From assembly GCF_963675165.1 (NCBI RefSeq), contig NC_087384.1, forward strand, positions 5,759,182 through 5,823,181: a DNA stretch of 64,000 bases, in the 5' to 3' direction. Numbering within the stretch: the stretch's first letter is position 1; each line of letters starts with the position of its first letter. The stretch is from Halichondria panicea (lineage: Eukaryota > Porifera > Demospongiae > Suberitida > Halichondriidae). Below, one piece after another: positions 12,410 through 23,245 of this stretch. The translations under genes were made by a program, and so were the position numbers. Under the pieces are notes generated by a model that saw nothing but the letters and a program-made list of their open reading frames with translations, searched no databases and had not been told where the DNA came from.

Positions 12410-14319
12410 CTAGTCTGATTTTAATTTTTGAGCACTGTTAGTTCTGAGCGTCTTGAGCCACTTGATAGCAGCGATAGAGCTGAAGAGAATGGGCACACTG
12501 ATGGGCAGGAAGAGGGGAATGTATATGGCGAACCTGTGTGGGGTGTGAGTGGTGTGTGGGAGTGGGGTGAGTGCGTGGGTGTGTGAGTTTGTGGGGTGGG
12601 TGGGTGTGGAAGTGAGTGCATGGATGTGGACTTACTTTTGATCATCTGGGAAGTAGAGTAGCTCTAGTATAGAGGGATCAAAGAATGCCGTCTCTGCAAG
12701 TAGACAACAACACACAGCATGAAATGTACTCACAAGTAAATACGAATGCAGTGGAACCCCTAAAAGTGGACTCCCTCAAACCAGGAAAACTCTCATAGTC
12801 AGGACCCTAAGTCCAGTAGGAGCACATAGCAGTATACACCTCACAGGGTGTCATTTGAAGTAGAGGGGGGAAATAAGAAAAGTAACTAGAACATTTTGCT
12901 AGGCCAACTGTTATTTCAATACCCTGTTTTATAAAGTATGTAAAATTGCCAGCTATGGATACTCAGTCATACAACTAGTACCTGAATGCAAAAAAGGGGG
13001 GGAAATTGGAGCTAGGGGGGGGGATATCACCCCTTTCCCCGGGCCCCCCTGCCTCAATAAACAGGATAGTTTCTACAGCTAAAACAGTGTACGCTTATAG
13101 AGGTCTCATTACAGTATAAAGTTTGAACTAACAGTGTACATGAATTCTGTTGTGGCTAAACTTAGCATGCATCTACCCTCTTAGCATTCTAGCGAGAGTG
13201 AGGTCACCTGCAGAGTCCATTGCCTGCTTGGCCAGTGTGTAGGCAGCGTCCAGGTCACCCTCGGCCGACATCTGGTAACACTGGACAATGATGGGAACAA
13301 CCAATATAATAATTATCACAGTCTCAGCTATAATGATGAACAAGAGTAGAGTACTACATGTACCAGGGTTACATCTAGGATAAAAAGTTTAGGGGGAAAG
13401 ATTTGGGCACACGTAAGCATGCTGTAAAATGTTTGGCTTAGTTGACATTAACCAATGTGATGATGTCATTATTCTACACAATTTTGGGGGGAAAGCTGAG
13501 CATTTTGGGGGAGGAGGTTCACCCCTGCCCCCACTAGATGAAACCCTGTGTACCTATTATTACCGGTATGCACAATTGTGATGTATACATAATGTGCTGA
13601 ATGAGCATAATGAAGTATCAACCGGAATTCATGACACAGATACTCAAAGTAATTAGCTGTTACCTGCTTGATAGAGTTAAGAGAAGATTCCACCTGTGTA
13701 TAAAGAGTCTGTTAGATACGATGCATGATTGGACGGAATTAAGTGATTACCTCGGCCTGAATGTGATCACTGATGACCATGTTCTTGACTTTGTCCAGTA
13801 GACTGACCAATGAGATTAAAGTCGTTGATGCCATGGATACACTCTCGACCATTTTAGCAATAAGCACATGATCAGCTTGCTGTAATTCAAAGTAGGATAT
13901 AAACACACAAGTCCATCCAAGCAGTGTACATGTACACGCACCCAGTCAGTAATCCCCAGTGGTCCATTCGACAGCTTCACATCGCTAATAGGTGGCAGCT
14001 GTAGTGAAAATTGAACCAAATAACCAGCTGTTGTTACGTTTGTGACAGTTATTACCCTCACCTCTGACGGTATCCCTAGCAACAGTTTCAGCTGTTTAAC
14101 AAACACAGGCATAACTCTCTCCATCCTCACATCCACAATGTCAGGGTCAGAGGTCACATTGCCATGGTTATAGAAGACTACACCTCCCCACTGGGGTATG
14201 AGGAATGTGTCGGTGTGTTGATCACTCTTGGAGGAGGGGAGTATCGAGAGGGGAGACTCGGAGAGTTTGGGTATATAGACGAGGAAATGGAGGCTAGGCA
14301 ACTGGGAGACGAGGGAACC

Positions 14320-14375
<56 letters not shown>

Positions 14376-17300
14376 GGGGGGGGGGGTTGTAGATAGAGTG
14401 TGTTGACTGTTGGAAAGAAGACCTTGCAGCATCAGCATATAAACTTAAAGTACCATAACGGCATTATAGCTTGGTGTTGTGACAATGCTGAAGTAGAGAG
14501 CCAGTAATGTGATCTAGCTTTTACTACGCTTAAGAGATGTCAGTAAGTTCTATTGACTTTAGAATACCAAATCTCACCTAGCTTTGACTCGATGCTGCTG
14601 ATCATGGGGGGCAGTTGGGAGGAGAGGATGTGGTAGCCGAGACCAGCCTTATTCTTGCGAGACTTGAACTTAACGTCAGTGTAGTAGAAAACCTGGAGGC
14701 ACACAACACACACACACACAGTGAAGCAATCAAGTTTGTACTGTACAATGTAAACTGTAAACACACGGGCTATCAATGGAATATGCCTCCAGGCAAAACT
14801 AGACAAGCTACAACGTAGTACATCAACTGGTATAAGATTGTGTACTCATGCATGCGGATTATTAATTTTAGTGTAACTTGTAAGGATAAATAAGAGACAA
14901 GATAGCTTTCATTCCAGGCCGCGAGGAAAGGGAGAAAACTCTCTCCTCTTCTCAAGGGCCTGGAATCGAGGCTAGATCACACGGTACCTGAGAGCTGATA
15001 GAGTACTTGCCAAGGCTGGCCACTCCAGGGTGCTCAAGAAAGGGCATTAGAACTTCTGTAAGAAACACACTAACTCAATGAAACAAATACTTGGGATTTT
15101 GTGGTGCATTCAACTAGTACATGTGTAGCAACAAAATTAATAGGTTTTAGGCACATAAATCAATGTACAATTTCAATGACAATCTTTCACACACACACGT
15201 ACACATAGTGGCACTTACGCTGTGTGGCTTCTTCAATGTTCCAAGTGGTCTCAACTTCCGAGGGGTTAGGGTTCAAGAGTGTGAACGAGATCTGGTAGCC
15301 TGTAGAGGGGGTGGAGCAAATAAAATAATGCATCAGTATAACTTATACTACACGTACCTTGTGCTGCTCTGAGCTGTCGCATGCTCTCTAGATCAACCTA
15401 GAAGAATAAAAATTCCTAACATTACTAGTGAATGGAAAGAACCTCAAAAACAATGGATTCAATATGAACAAGACGAGAGCTTATAGTACAAGCTTACCCT
15501 CTCTTGCTGTAGCCCTGCTGTACTTTTTAACGTTTTCTCCAGCTGTTTCCGGTCGCCATAGATACCTCTCACGATCTTCAATGCAGTTGGTAGAGAGTCT
15601 GAGAAATCTGTGTTTGTGGGGGTGGGTGGACAATTTGATGTGTACACATACCAGTACTGTATAAGCACATGTACCTTTGTTTTTGTTCAGTACAAGAGCA
15701 TGGCGGTAATGACTGACGTAACCATGTGAGAGCTCTTTTCCAATTGGTCGATTTTCAACGAGTCCCGAATCCACCAGAACCAGAGTGTAATGGCCCAGTT
15801 GGGAGGGGAGTAGCTTAGCAACCTCTGCAGAGAAATCTACAGACAAATAAAGAAGCAGACATTAAAATACTGTACAAAGTCAAACTGTACACCTTACAAA
15901 CACACTGGGAGTCTATTCAGAATGTATCCTAGTTCCTTTGTTTCTGTCAACACCTTTACAGCAGACAGGTAAATGAAAATGGGCTCACACAAAGGAACAT
16001 CCTTTCTAGTCTACTATTACACCATAAACATAAAAGTCATACTTATAAACTTGGCTGACAGAACTTGACTAGACTTGCAAACTAGGAGCTAAGCAATGAG
16101 AGTTGAGTTGGTGATAGTGATTCTAATCGGTGCAGCCACGTTATGCCTGGCAGCACAAAGCCGTAATGAACCTACACCCAATGAAAGTTTGACTGATTCC
16201 CCAAATAATGTTGAAGCCAATGAAGAGAGAGTCAAGAGAGGTGTCGAAGAGAAAAAGCAACCAGATGGAAAGCAACCAGATGGAATGCAAGACAAACCAA
16301 AAGATGGACAACAGAAGCAGCCTGTGTCTACACACCCCAAGCCACCAAAAGTTCACGGTGTTCCAAAATTGCACTGGCCAAAGATGCATATGAAGGAGAA
16401 ATGGCATAAGAAGAACACTCCACCTCCAAACAAACCCCCAGTGAAGCCGACAAAGAAACCCCCTACAGGTGGGCACCCTAAACCAGTCTCTAAGCAACCA
16501 GTGAAGAGTACCCCAAAGCAACACCATCCTCCACCACCTAACAACGTGCGACACCGTCCAGCCCCACTAGGAACCCCAAAGGCCAAGCATCCATTGCCAA
16601 TACATCGTCCAGGCTCACTAAAGAAGCCACAGCAGAAATCGGCACCCCCAAAGACAAAGCGTCCACTGCCGATACACCGTCCTGTACACAAGCCAGTTCC
16701 AGCTCATCCTTCTAAACCGCATACAAAGAAGTTTCCAGTAGTAAAGAAACCAAAGCAAAATCCAGTGAAACACCACCCTCAACATAATCGTAATGCCCCC
16801 AAAACGTCTCCGCACCTCCCAAAACACCCACGTCCATCACCCCCTCCACATCAGGCACACCTTCCACAACACCCACGTTCCTCACATCCGGCACACCTCC
16901 CACGTTCCTCACCCCCTCCACATCCAGCACACCTCCCACAACACCTGTATCCAGTACAGAAACCTCGAACCCCTCCAAAAAAGCCAGTAAGAAAAGTGTC
17001 GCCATTAAAGAAGCCCTTCCACGGACCACACGTTTGGCACAAGCCTCCTGTACAACACCGACACAAAGTAGAGCGGTCATTAAGAATGCACGACCATCCC
17101 ATTTTCCTCCTCCCATCTCTTCCATACCCTCGATCATATCATCATCCAAAGAATGAGGCACCGCACAAGCTGTTAAAGAAGCAACCTGAAGAGCGTGACG
17201 AAGAATTAGAGCAAACGGAACAAACACGTAATGATCACGAGACAGAGTTTGATGACGAAGAGATATCAAAAGATCATACTTACGAAAATGAGCCTCAAAA

Positions 17301-19101
17301 CAGGGAAATTAGACACAAAGAATATGAAAACAAAAAAGAAAATTCTAAATACGATGATGAAGAAACAACAAGAGAAGAACCAATTTATCACGTAAGGAGA
17401 GAGCACCAGAAATCAAAAATAACGAAGCCACGTCCGAAACAACATCAACTACCTCGAAGGAAACAACACGTTGTGCCTGTTCCAAGACGAAAACAAAAAC
17501 AACAAGAACCGATTAAAACACCCGCTACAAGAAGAGGCCCCGTGCTGAGATTAAAACCACATCTGCGCAAACGGCCAACGAAAGAGCTTAATAGGGAGCG
17601 GCCACTAGAAGAACCTGTGCATACAAGACACCCTCAAAGGACAATTGTTCGGCATCACGTTAGACCAAACCCTCGACCTTCTCCTAGCAACCTGCCTTGC
17701 AAGAGAGTTTCGACAACACAACCAGAGCGCCCAATCAGGAGACCCAGACCATCAGACAGGCCATACTACAGCCCCGAAGAAGAGCAGCCTTGCTACAAGA
17801 AGGAAAGGATAGAGGATCCAACGAGGGGTCCCAAACAACGTCAAAAGGAGTCCAAATGTGATGAGCGTTTCGAAGATTGTGACGAGCCCTACGAAGAGGA
17901 TCAACAGACTCTCGAGGACACAGAGGATGGAGAAGACGATGGCGATGGTGAGGAGAACTATATGTACGATTATGAACAGTGATAGATTACTTGGTGAGAA
18001 TATGACTCAGTAGAATTAGCTGATATGAATTATAGTTGAATGCAAAGAACAATTGTGTACTAATTTATTGTTTGGATACTCCACGAACTAAATTGAATTA
18101 ACTGACTTTATCTTATACAGGAGGTTAAGGTAAACACCTATATACACATGTATAAAGATGCTCCCCTATTTCCTCATTGAATCCAATGTGATAGGATGAA
18201 ACACTATTATATGAATAGCAGGCTAGTGTATACCTTCCATTGTGTTGGACTGTAGAGCCGACATTAGCTTCTCTTTGTCAGTGGAGCCTATGGAAGTTGT
18301 AAAAATAGCCATTGTCAATATTGACCCAAGGAAGAATCAACACTATAATAGCTACTGTACACATTGCACATGTAGGTTATATAAGTATAATCATGTACGT
18401 ATAGTAAAGAGCACAGACCTCACTCACCTAGCTGTCGAGGCTTCACAACGTAGTGTGTTCTTATCCTCACATTACTGGCAGACACTGCAGAATACAGACA
18501 GCCATGAAAATGAAATGTTACTGTGTTCTCCAAATAAAGAATAAAGTCAACACCTTTAGCAGGTATCGAGATGCATAATTATATACCATGGATACCATGG
18601 AGAGTGAATATTCAGCACTTTAAATCGTGGGCAGTTAAGGTTAGTTTTTCGCTATGAACATTAGGAAAACTCTTTTGAATCACCTGATCCATCGACAAGC
18701 TCCCTCTGCATTTGCTGTACCATATCATCCAGTTCCCTCACAGAGCTGCTCAGCTGGGTAACCCACACAGTGAGGGCCCGCACTGGGGGCACCTGCACCG
18801 TTAAGGGGGGGAGGTGACATAGGAGGAAGGATTATAGTAATGGAAAGGAAAGTGATCGTGTGCATCATAAAATGTATACAATGGCGATGGTGAGGATGAT
18901 TATACAGATTACTGAGTGTACATATCATTATCAGATGCATTACACCTGCTGAGCCCTGAGGCCCACGATCTCCTCATACGGTAAGGGGCATCGGTACACC
19001 TCGGTCGTCTTCCACCAGACGGGCACACCTACCAACACCACCACCCCCAACACACTTAGTGCCGAGAAATACTGCCGAGACGAACTCTCCGTGGAAACCA
19101 T
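12410..19101 (-). CDS. PIGS: GPI transamidase subunit PIG-S
   Basis: Subunit of the ER GPI transamidase, which attaches GPI anchors to proteins. 17 exons, high to low: 19101-18946, 18792-18684, 18484-18428, 18287-18234, 15836-15675, 15607-15498, 15397-15358, 15299-15219, 15055-14988, 14692-14578, 14318-14062, 13998-13942, 13879-13751, 13693-13664, 13271-13208, 12693-12636, 12533-12410. They sum to 1671 nt, 556 aa, against 555 in human, with all phases joining. Matches to the recalled human protein include the N-terminal TM followed by PVWWKTTEVYRCPLPYEEI, GYQISFTLLNPNP, LHFLVYIPKLSESPLSI, PQWGGVVFYN and the C-terminal TM start DDQKFAIYIPLFLP. Two terminal TM segments bracket a lumenal domain as in the family. 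Intron 4 (15837-18233) is unusually long because it hosts another gene. Confidence 0.95.
14323..14386. repeat. (TG)n microsatellite at a PIGS splice acceptor
   Basis: An interrupted TG repeat followed by a G run abuts exon 14318-14062. On the minus strand it reads (CA)n and forms the tract before the acceptor CAG, so its length may influence splicing (inference). Confidence 0.9.
14918..14975. repeat. Degenerate TAGCCTCGATTCCAGGCC palindrome
   Basis: ATTCCAGGCCGCGAGG on the left and GGCCTGGAATCGAGGCTA on the right flank a short loop in a PIGS intron. This is a worn member of the dispersed palindrome family described at 23068 and 28095. A clear target duplication was not found. Confidence 0.55.
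16096..17982 (+). CDS. Secreted Pro/Lys/His-rich low-complexity protein, nested in PIGS intron
   Basis: A single uninterrupted 628-aa frame lying wholly inside PIGS intron 4 on the opposite strand. The start MRVELVIVILIGAATLCLA is a clear signal peptide, followed by a dibasic site (EERVKRGVEEK) that could be a furin-type cut. Residues about 40-340 are rich in Pro, Lys and His with short repeats such as HLPQHPR and PPPHPAHLP. Residues about 350-480 alternate acidic and basic blocks. Residues about 480-560 are very basic. The last 50 are strongly acidic, with a few Cys (CDERFEDCDEPYEE). A TATA-like CTTATAAAC lies at about 16042-16050. No known family was recognised. The composition recalls extracellular matrix, adhesive or biomineral-associated proteins (inference). 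Long open frame, signal peptide and consistent composition argue for a real gene rather than chance. Confidence 0.82.
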   Translation: MRVELVIVILIGAATLCLAAQSRNEPTPNESLTDSPNNVEANEERVKRGVEEKKQPDGKQPDGMQDKPKDGQQKQPVSTHPKPPKVHGVPKLHWPKMHMKEKWHKKNTPPPNKPPVKPTKKPPTGGHPKPVSKQPVKSTPKQHHPPPPNNVRHRPAPLGTPKAKHPLPIHRPGSLKKPQQKSAPPKTKRPLPIHRPVHKPVPAHPSKPHTKKFPVVKKPKQNPVKHHPQHNRNAPKTSPHLPKHPRPSPPPHQAHLPQHPRSSHPAHLPRSSPPPHPAHLPQHLYPVQKPRTPPKKPVRKVSPLKKPFHGPHVWHKPPVQHRHKVERSLRMHDHPIFLLPSLPYPRSYHHPKNEAPHKLLKKQPEERDEELEQTEQTRNDHETEFDDEEISKDHTYENEPQNREIRHKEYENKKENSKYDDEETTREEPIYHVRREHQKSKITKPRPKQHQLPRRKQHVVPVPRRKQKQQEPIKTPATRRGPVLRLKPHLRKRPTKELNRERPLEEPVHTRHPQRTIVRHHVRPNPRPSPSNLPCKRVSTTQPERPIRRPRPSDRPYYSPEEEQPCYKKERIEDPTRGPKQRQKESKCDERFEDCDEPYEEDQQTLEDTEDGEDDGDGEENYMYDYEQ

Positions 19102-19345
19102 CCTGTGTGTGTGTGTGTGTACAGTGAGGGGGTTGAGGTAACAGGGTAAGGGTTGTTTCTCCAAATCCAGATTTTATACATCAAAGAATTAAATGTGCAC
19201 TCAATTAGGGTTTAGAACAGTACTGCATCTCAGTATCGAAATAGCATATGATATACACTCCATACAGTACAAGCCACCTGTAAGGTGCCTCCAGCACACA
19301 CATCAACCATCTCTTAATTCTTGTAGACCTACCTTAATTAATTAG

Positions 19346-19802
19346 TACCGTATATCTTCTAATTTATCGGACACTTCTAATTACCCGGACACTCTTTTGG
19401 GCAATTTTCGTTGTTCTAATACGGACACTCCAGTACTTTAATATTACATTTGTTCTAAATATCCGGACAATACCTTGAAAAGTGAGTTACCGTTCATAGA
19501 CGGCAAGTAGTTGGGCGTGGCCCCACCCTGGACGCGAACGTAGGGCCACGCCCAACTAAGACGGCAAGTAAGACTTAGAGTGCTGCAGTTAGATAGCCTT
19601 TGAGTAGCTAGTTTTAGATAGCTAGTGCAACTATTCAGTGGTACCCTGTTCTATTAAACTTAGCTAGCTCGCATGCAGCTGCTTGCTTGTTCTAATTATT
19701 CCGGACACTTCGCATGCTCTATAAAAGTCTGTTCCAATTATACCCGGACAATTTCCAAAATAATTATTTTTTGCTGTCCGATAAATTAGAAGATATACGG
19801 TA
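19346..19802. mobile_element. MITE with TACCGTATATCTTCTAATTT termini
   Basis: The ends are near-perfect inverted repeats of about 28 bp (TACCGTATATCTTCTAATTT... left, complement right), with TA at both borders, as in Tc1/mariner-type insertions at TA. The interior holds several copies of a TTCTAAT-N-CCGGACA motif in each arm and a central palindrome with GGGCGTGGCC / GGCCACGCCC. No coding frame. A solo left end of the same family lies at 28032. A diverged relative is at 29555-29737. Confidence 0.85.
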
Positions 19803-19889
19803 TTGTATTGAGTACGGGTTTGTCCAAGTTCACAGTGTTTGATGCACTTCCTTCATGTGACCCCACCCCTCCATTATTAGCTAGCTACT

Positions 19890-21443
19890 CTGCATCCATA
19901 GATAGTAGAGGAAGGGGATTGTGAACGAGATCACGTGCGCTATAGATCATACATGAGAGCTGAGGTCTATCCGCGTTAGACCGCGAATTGACTAATTTTG
20001 AGCGGGCTAAAGACTTTTCAGAGTTTTACTCGGTTCTAAAGGTAAGAAACGACTATCTAAGAGCTTTAATGTCAGTAGTAATCTATACTAACAATATTTT
20101 GAGCGTTTTAAGTAATAAGATATACCTGTTGAGCTACAAGTTAGCTATGACTTACCATTTACCTGTTTTTAGCACTGTTTGGGGAGAATCTAGTTTCTGA
20201 TACACTTTTAGAAGCTAGTAAGCATATTGGCTGTTTCCTTGACTTGAGCTTTAACAGGATAGCCCCTTTTTTTGATATGTAAGCTTTTTGTTGTTCTCCA
20301 GTGTTGTGAAATAAGTCGAATGGGGTGCCTTCTTTGTGTGGGGTGTCCTGATCTGACTGTTCACAATTGAAAGTTTTAGTGTGAATTTTCTGATTCTTTT
20401 AGCTTTACTCTATGAGAATAGCTATTACATAGTAGCTGTACTAACTCGAAAGAAGAATTTTTCCTCAATGAAAAAGTGTGAAAATGTCATGTTGCTCTTT
20501 TCCCACACAGGTGTGATTGTAAACAATGGGCATGGGAAGTCAGAAATTGCGTTTTTTTCAGCAAAAGAAAAGCAAGAAGCAGTAGACATCCCCCGTCTGC
20601 TCTCATCAGCCTTTACCTGAGTCGACCAGCAACTCTTGAATCTCTCCACTTCTTGGTTGCCAAGTCAGTGTTGAACTAATTGCCGTCAAGAACGTGCTCA
20701 CCATTGTCAAGCTGCCAAGAGTTGATGTCATCGTCACCTCGTGTGTTCAGTGCCAGCTCATTTGGAATTTGTCAGTACGTTCTGAATATACCCTTACACC
20801 CCCTCTCTCCTCATCACTCCAGTTCTTTCAACCTAAGTTACCAGCGTGCTGTGCTATTTTGATTGAGATACATCGATTCCCTGAACTTTTGTGATGAAAA
20901 TCCTGGCCTTAAATGTTTAATTAGATTTGTGAAAGCATTACTCTTCTACACTTATTATATAGTTGATCAGGTAAGTTCTGTCAAAAAATTGTTCACGAAC
21001 CGTTACCCAAACGCAGAAGACCGGACTCTGACAACACATTCTGACTCATATCGTTCATAATGTACGTGTATCTTTACAATGTCATGGCTTGTCTGCAGTT
21101 CATAATAATGTTATATAGATGATGAGTTGTCATGGATATTTTATATTGTATAATTGTAGAGCATGGACACATTTCCAGAGTAGAAAGAACCTACAAAAAA
21201 AAGAATTTCAAAACTAAAAGCTTGCATACACACATAGCTCAGAGTCCCTACTTCCTTGATATGTCTTCACTAGCAGGAGGGCCCACAGAGGAGGCTGCAA
21301 CCATACCCAGCAACACAGATCTATATACTTCCTGTCTACTTCCGGCCATTCTGCTAATGCTTCCGTCTAACACGGACAGTCCATGAAATTGAGTTCACGT
21401 GATCTCGTTCACAATCCCCTTCCTCTACTATCTATGCTGCATC
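19890..21443. mobile_element. 1.54-kb transposon with CATAGATAGTAG termini and 7-bp target duplication
   Basis: The element proper is 19897-21436. About 41 bp at each end are near-perfect inverted repeats beginning CATAGATAGTAGAGGAAGGG and running through GAACGAGATCACGTG. It is flanked by direct repeats CTGCATC (19890-19896 and 21437-21443). The inside has only short frames without recognisable domains, so it looks non-autonomous. The family's termini also make up the 36-bp palindrome at 27570. Confidence 0.88.
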
Positions 21444-23058
21444 TGAGACCGAGCTGCATGCATGGCTAGCCGGGCAGTGGACAAAGGGATTATAGCACAA
21501 GCACAAGGCCTAGGGGAATTAAATCTACTATGACTTGAGGGATAGGTTGAAGACCTTGATAGTCTCCTATCATCTCATCTCAAAGCAAAAGGCCATTCAC
21601 TGTTAGACTTGGTACACGTATAGATCAAAAGCTTCTAGTAAGTGCAATTAATGCAGCAAGAAAATATGAGCACTATACATCAAACAGAACATTTGAAAGG
21701 GGGTGAGGGGAGTTAGTTTTTGAGTGCACAATTCCACAGATACAGATGACAGTCACCCACTGACTCTTCTGGAATCGTGGACGGATGGAACGGAATAATA
21801 TCACTATTATGCATTGCTGAAACTCGGCAGTTGAATTGTCAGTTTGGTCATAATACTAAAAAGAGAAAAATTAAACACGAATATTAGTCAATGGTAGTAG
21901 GAAATAGGGTATACGCGTACATGCTATGCACATATTACAATCAAAAAATACAACTTCGAGTACAAAGTTGAGCGGTAACTGAAGTGTACGATTCGCGACA
22001 AGAAAATGTTTGATGGAAACTGACAGTGTGTAACAACGTGTACCCTCTATTTTGTTTCACTGCCAACAGAAGAATGCCACACTGGTCATCCTATACAGGG
22101 GTAAGAGAATAGATAAAACGGTAGCTGCAGAATTAGTGAGTAAAGAATCACAAAATCACAAAAGTTCGAAGAACGACATTTAAGACATTATAATGAAAAA
22201 TCTATGTAGAGAATGCCTTCCAAACCCCAATGACAGAGTTTTACTATCGACAATGACCTATAAAGAATCATATTTAATATTTACTTGGCTAAAAGAGCCC
22301 TTCAATTTATCCATACAGGCTTGAAGCTGGGTACGGATACCGGGTAGCAATACTACCCGCTTAGTACACTTGTACACTACTTGTACACTATAATATTGTT
22401 GGCAGAGTTGAGTGCTAGAACTAGCTAAGCGGCGGAGTCAGCTCAAGATTTGACAAGGGTTTAACATTAAACAAGATAGACAAAAGTAACAACTGACAAA
22501 ACAGAGATCATACATGCACCAAAAACAAGAGAGACACACATGGCCTCTTTACAACAAAGAATCTATTGTTAACACAAAAGGAGGCTCTGCTCCACAGGAA
22601 GTAATTAACCTACTTAACACAGAAACCATAGCTACAGTACAAATTAACTAAGTAAACAATGTACACATTAGTCAAGTGCACACACATACACATAATAATA
22701 ACAACAAATAATAGTAAATAGACTCTGGATCAAACTTTATCTGGCTACTCAGTACTTTAAGTGACACCACACCACACTCTCTGCTAGCCTAAGACTACCT
22801 GTTATCAATACATTACTAGTCCTACCCTCACAAAAGTGAGCAAGTTCCTCCAGTGAGCAAGGTCCTCCAGCTAGGCGTAAGCATCCCTCTGAGTCTCTAC
22901 TGGCCCTGTATGAGAGCTCGAGACTGTATATTATATCTCTCATGATGCATGGTGCTGAATCCTTCAGTTTTTTAACTAAGATTATTTGTAATGATGTAAT
23001 GTTTATAATGACGTCACTGCTTCAAACACGGTGAACTTAGACAACCCGGACAACCCCT
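21444..23058. other. Gene-poor stretch
   Basis: 1.6 kb downstream of the ROCO-like gene's 3' end. Only short frames are open. It contains a locally repeated TTGTACACT near 22370-22395. Nothing identifiable as a gene. Confidence 0.5.
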
Positions 23059-23123
23059 ATTGAGTACTAGCCTCGATTCCAGGCTGTTGTTTAAGCGGCC
23101 TGGAATCGAGGCTAATTGAGTAC
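23059..23123. mobile_element. 47-bp micro-element with 9-bp target duplication
   Basis: The element (23068-23114) is almost entirely two inverted arms: TAGCCTCGATTCCAGGC, a short loop, and GCCTGGAATCGAGGCTA. It is flanked on both sides by ATTGAGTAC (23059-23067 and 23115-23123), a perfect 9-bp direct repeat. The arm is the same as the terminus of the 3.2-kb transposon at 57169-60329, which also has a 9-bp duplication. Confidence 0.88.
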
Positions 23124-23245
23124 AGGCTTTATTACTTTTACACTAGCTTTCCCTTTTCCTTATATCAATATAATTTTCTGGTAAAAGATCATCAAGCAAA
23201 AAACAAACAACACACAATTAGTACTATTAATTATATTTTGTAGGG

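Noticed and set aside
16141-17269. Long minus-strand frames opposite the nested secreted-protein gene
   Set aside because: They are antisense shadows of a proline-, lysine- and histidine-rich frame and are rich in Trp, Gly and Cys without any motif.
20425-20649. 74-codon minus-strand frame inside the 1.54-kb element
   Set aside because: No recognisable transposase motif and no splice partners; the element is judged non-autonomous.
22749-22943. 64-codon minus-strand frame (ASRDSEGCLRLAGGPC...)
   Set aside because: Looks superficially protein-like but has no splice sites in phase with the ROCO-like gene, whose stop at 23246 is firm, and no known motif.
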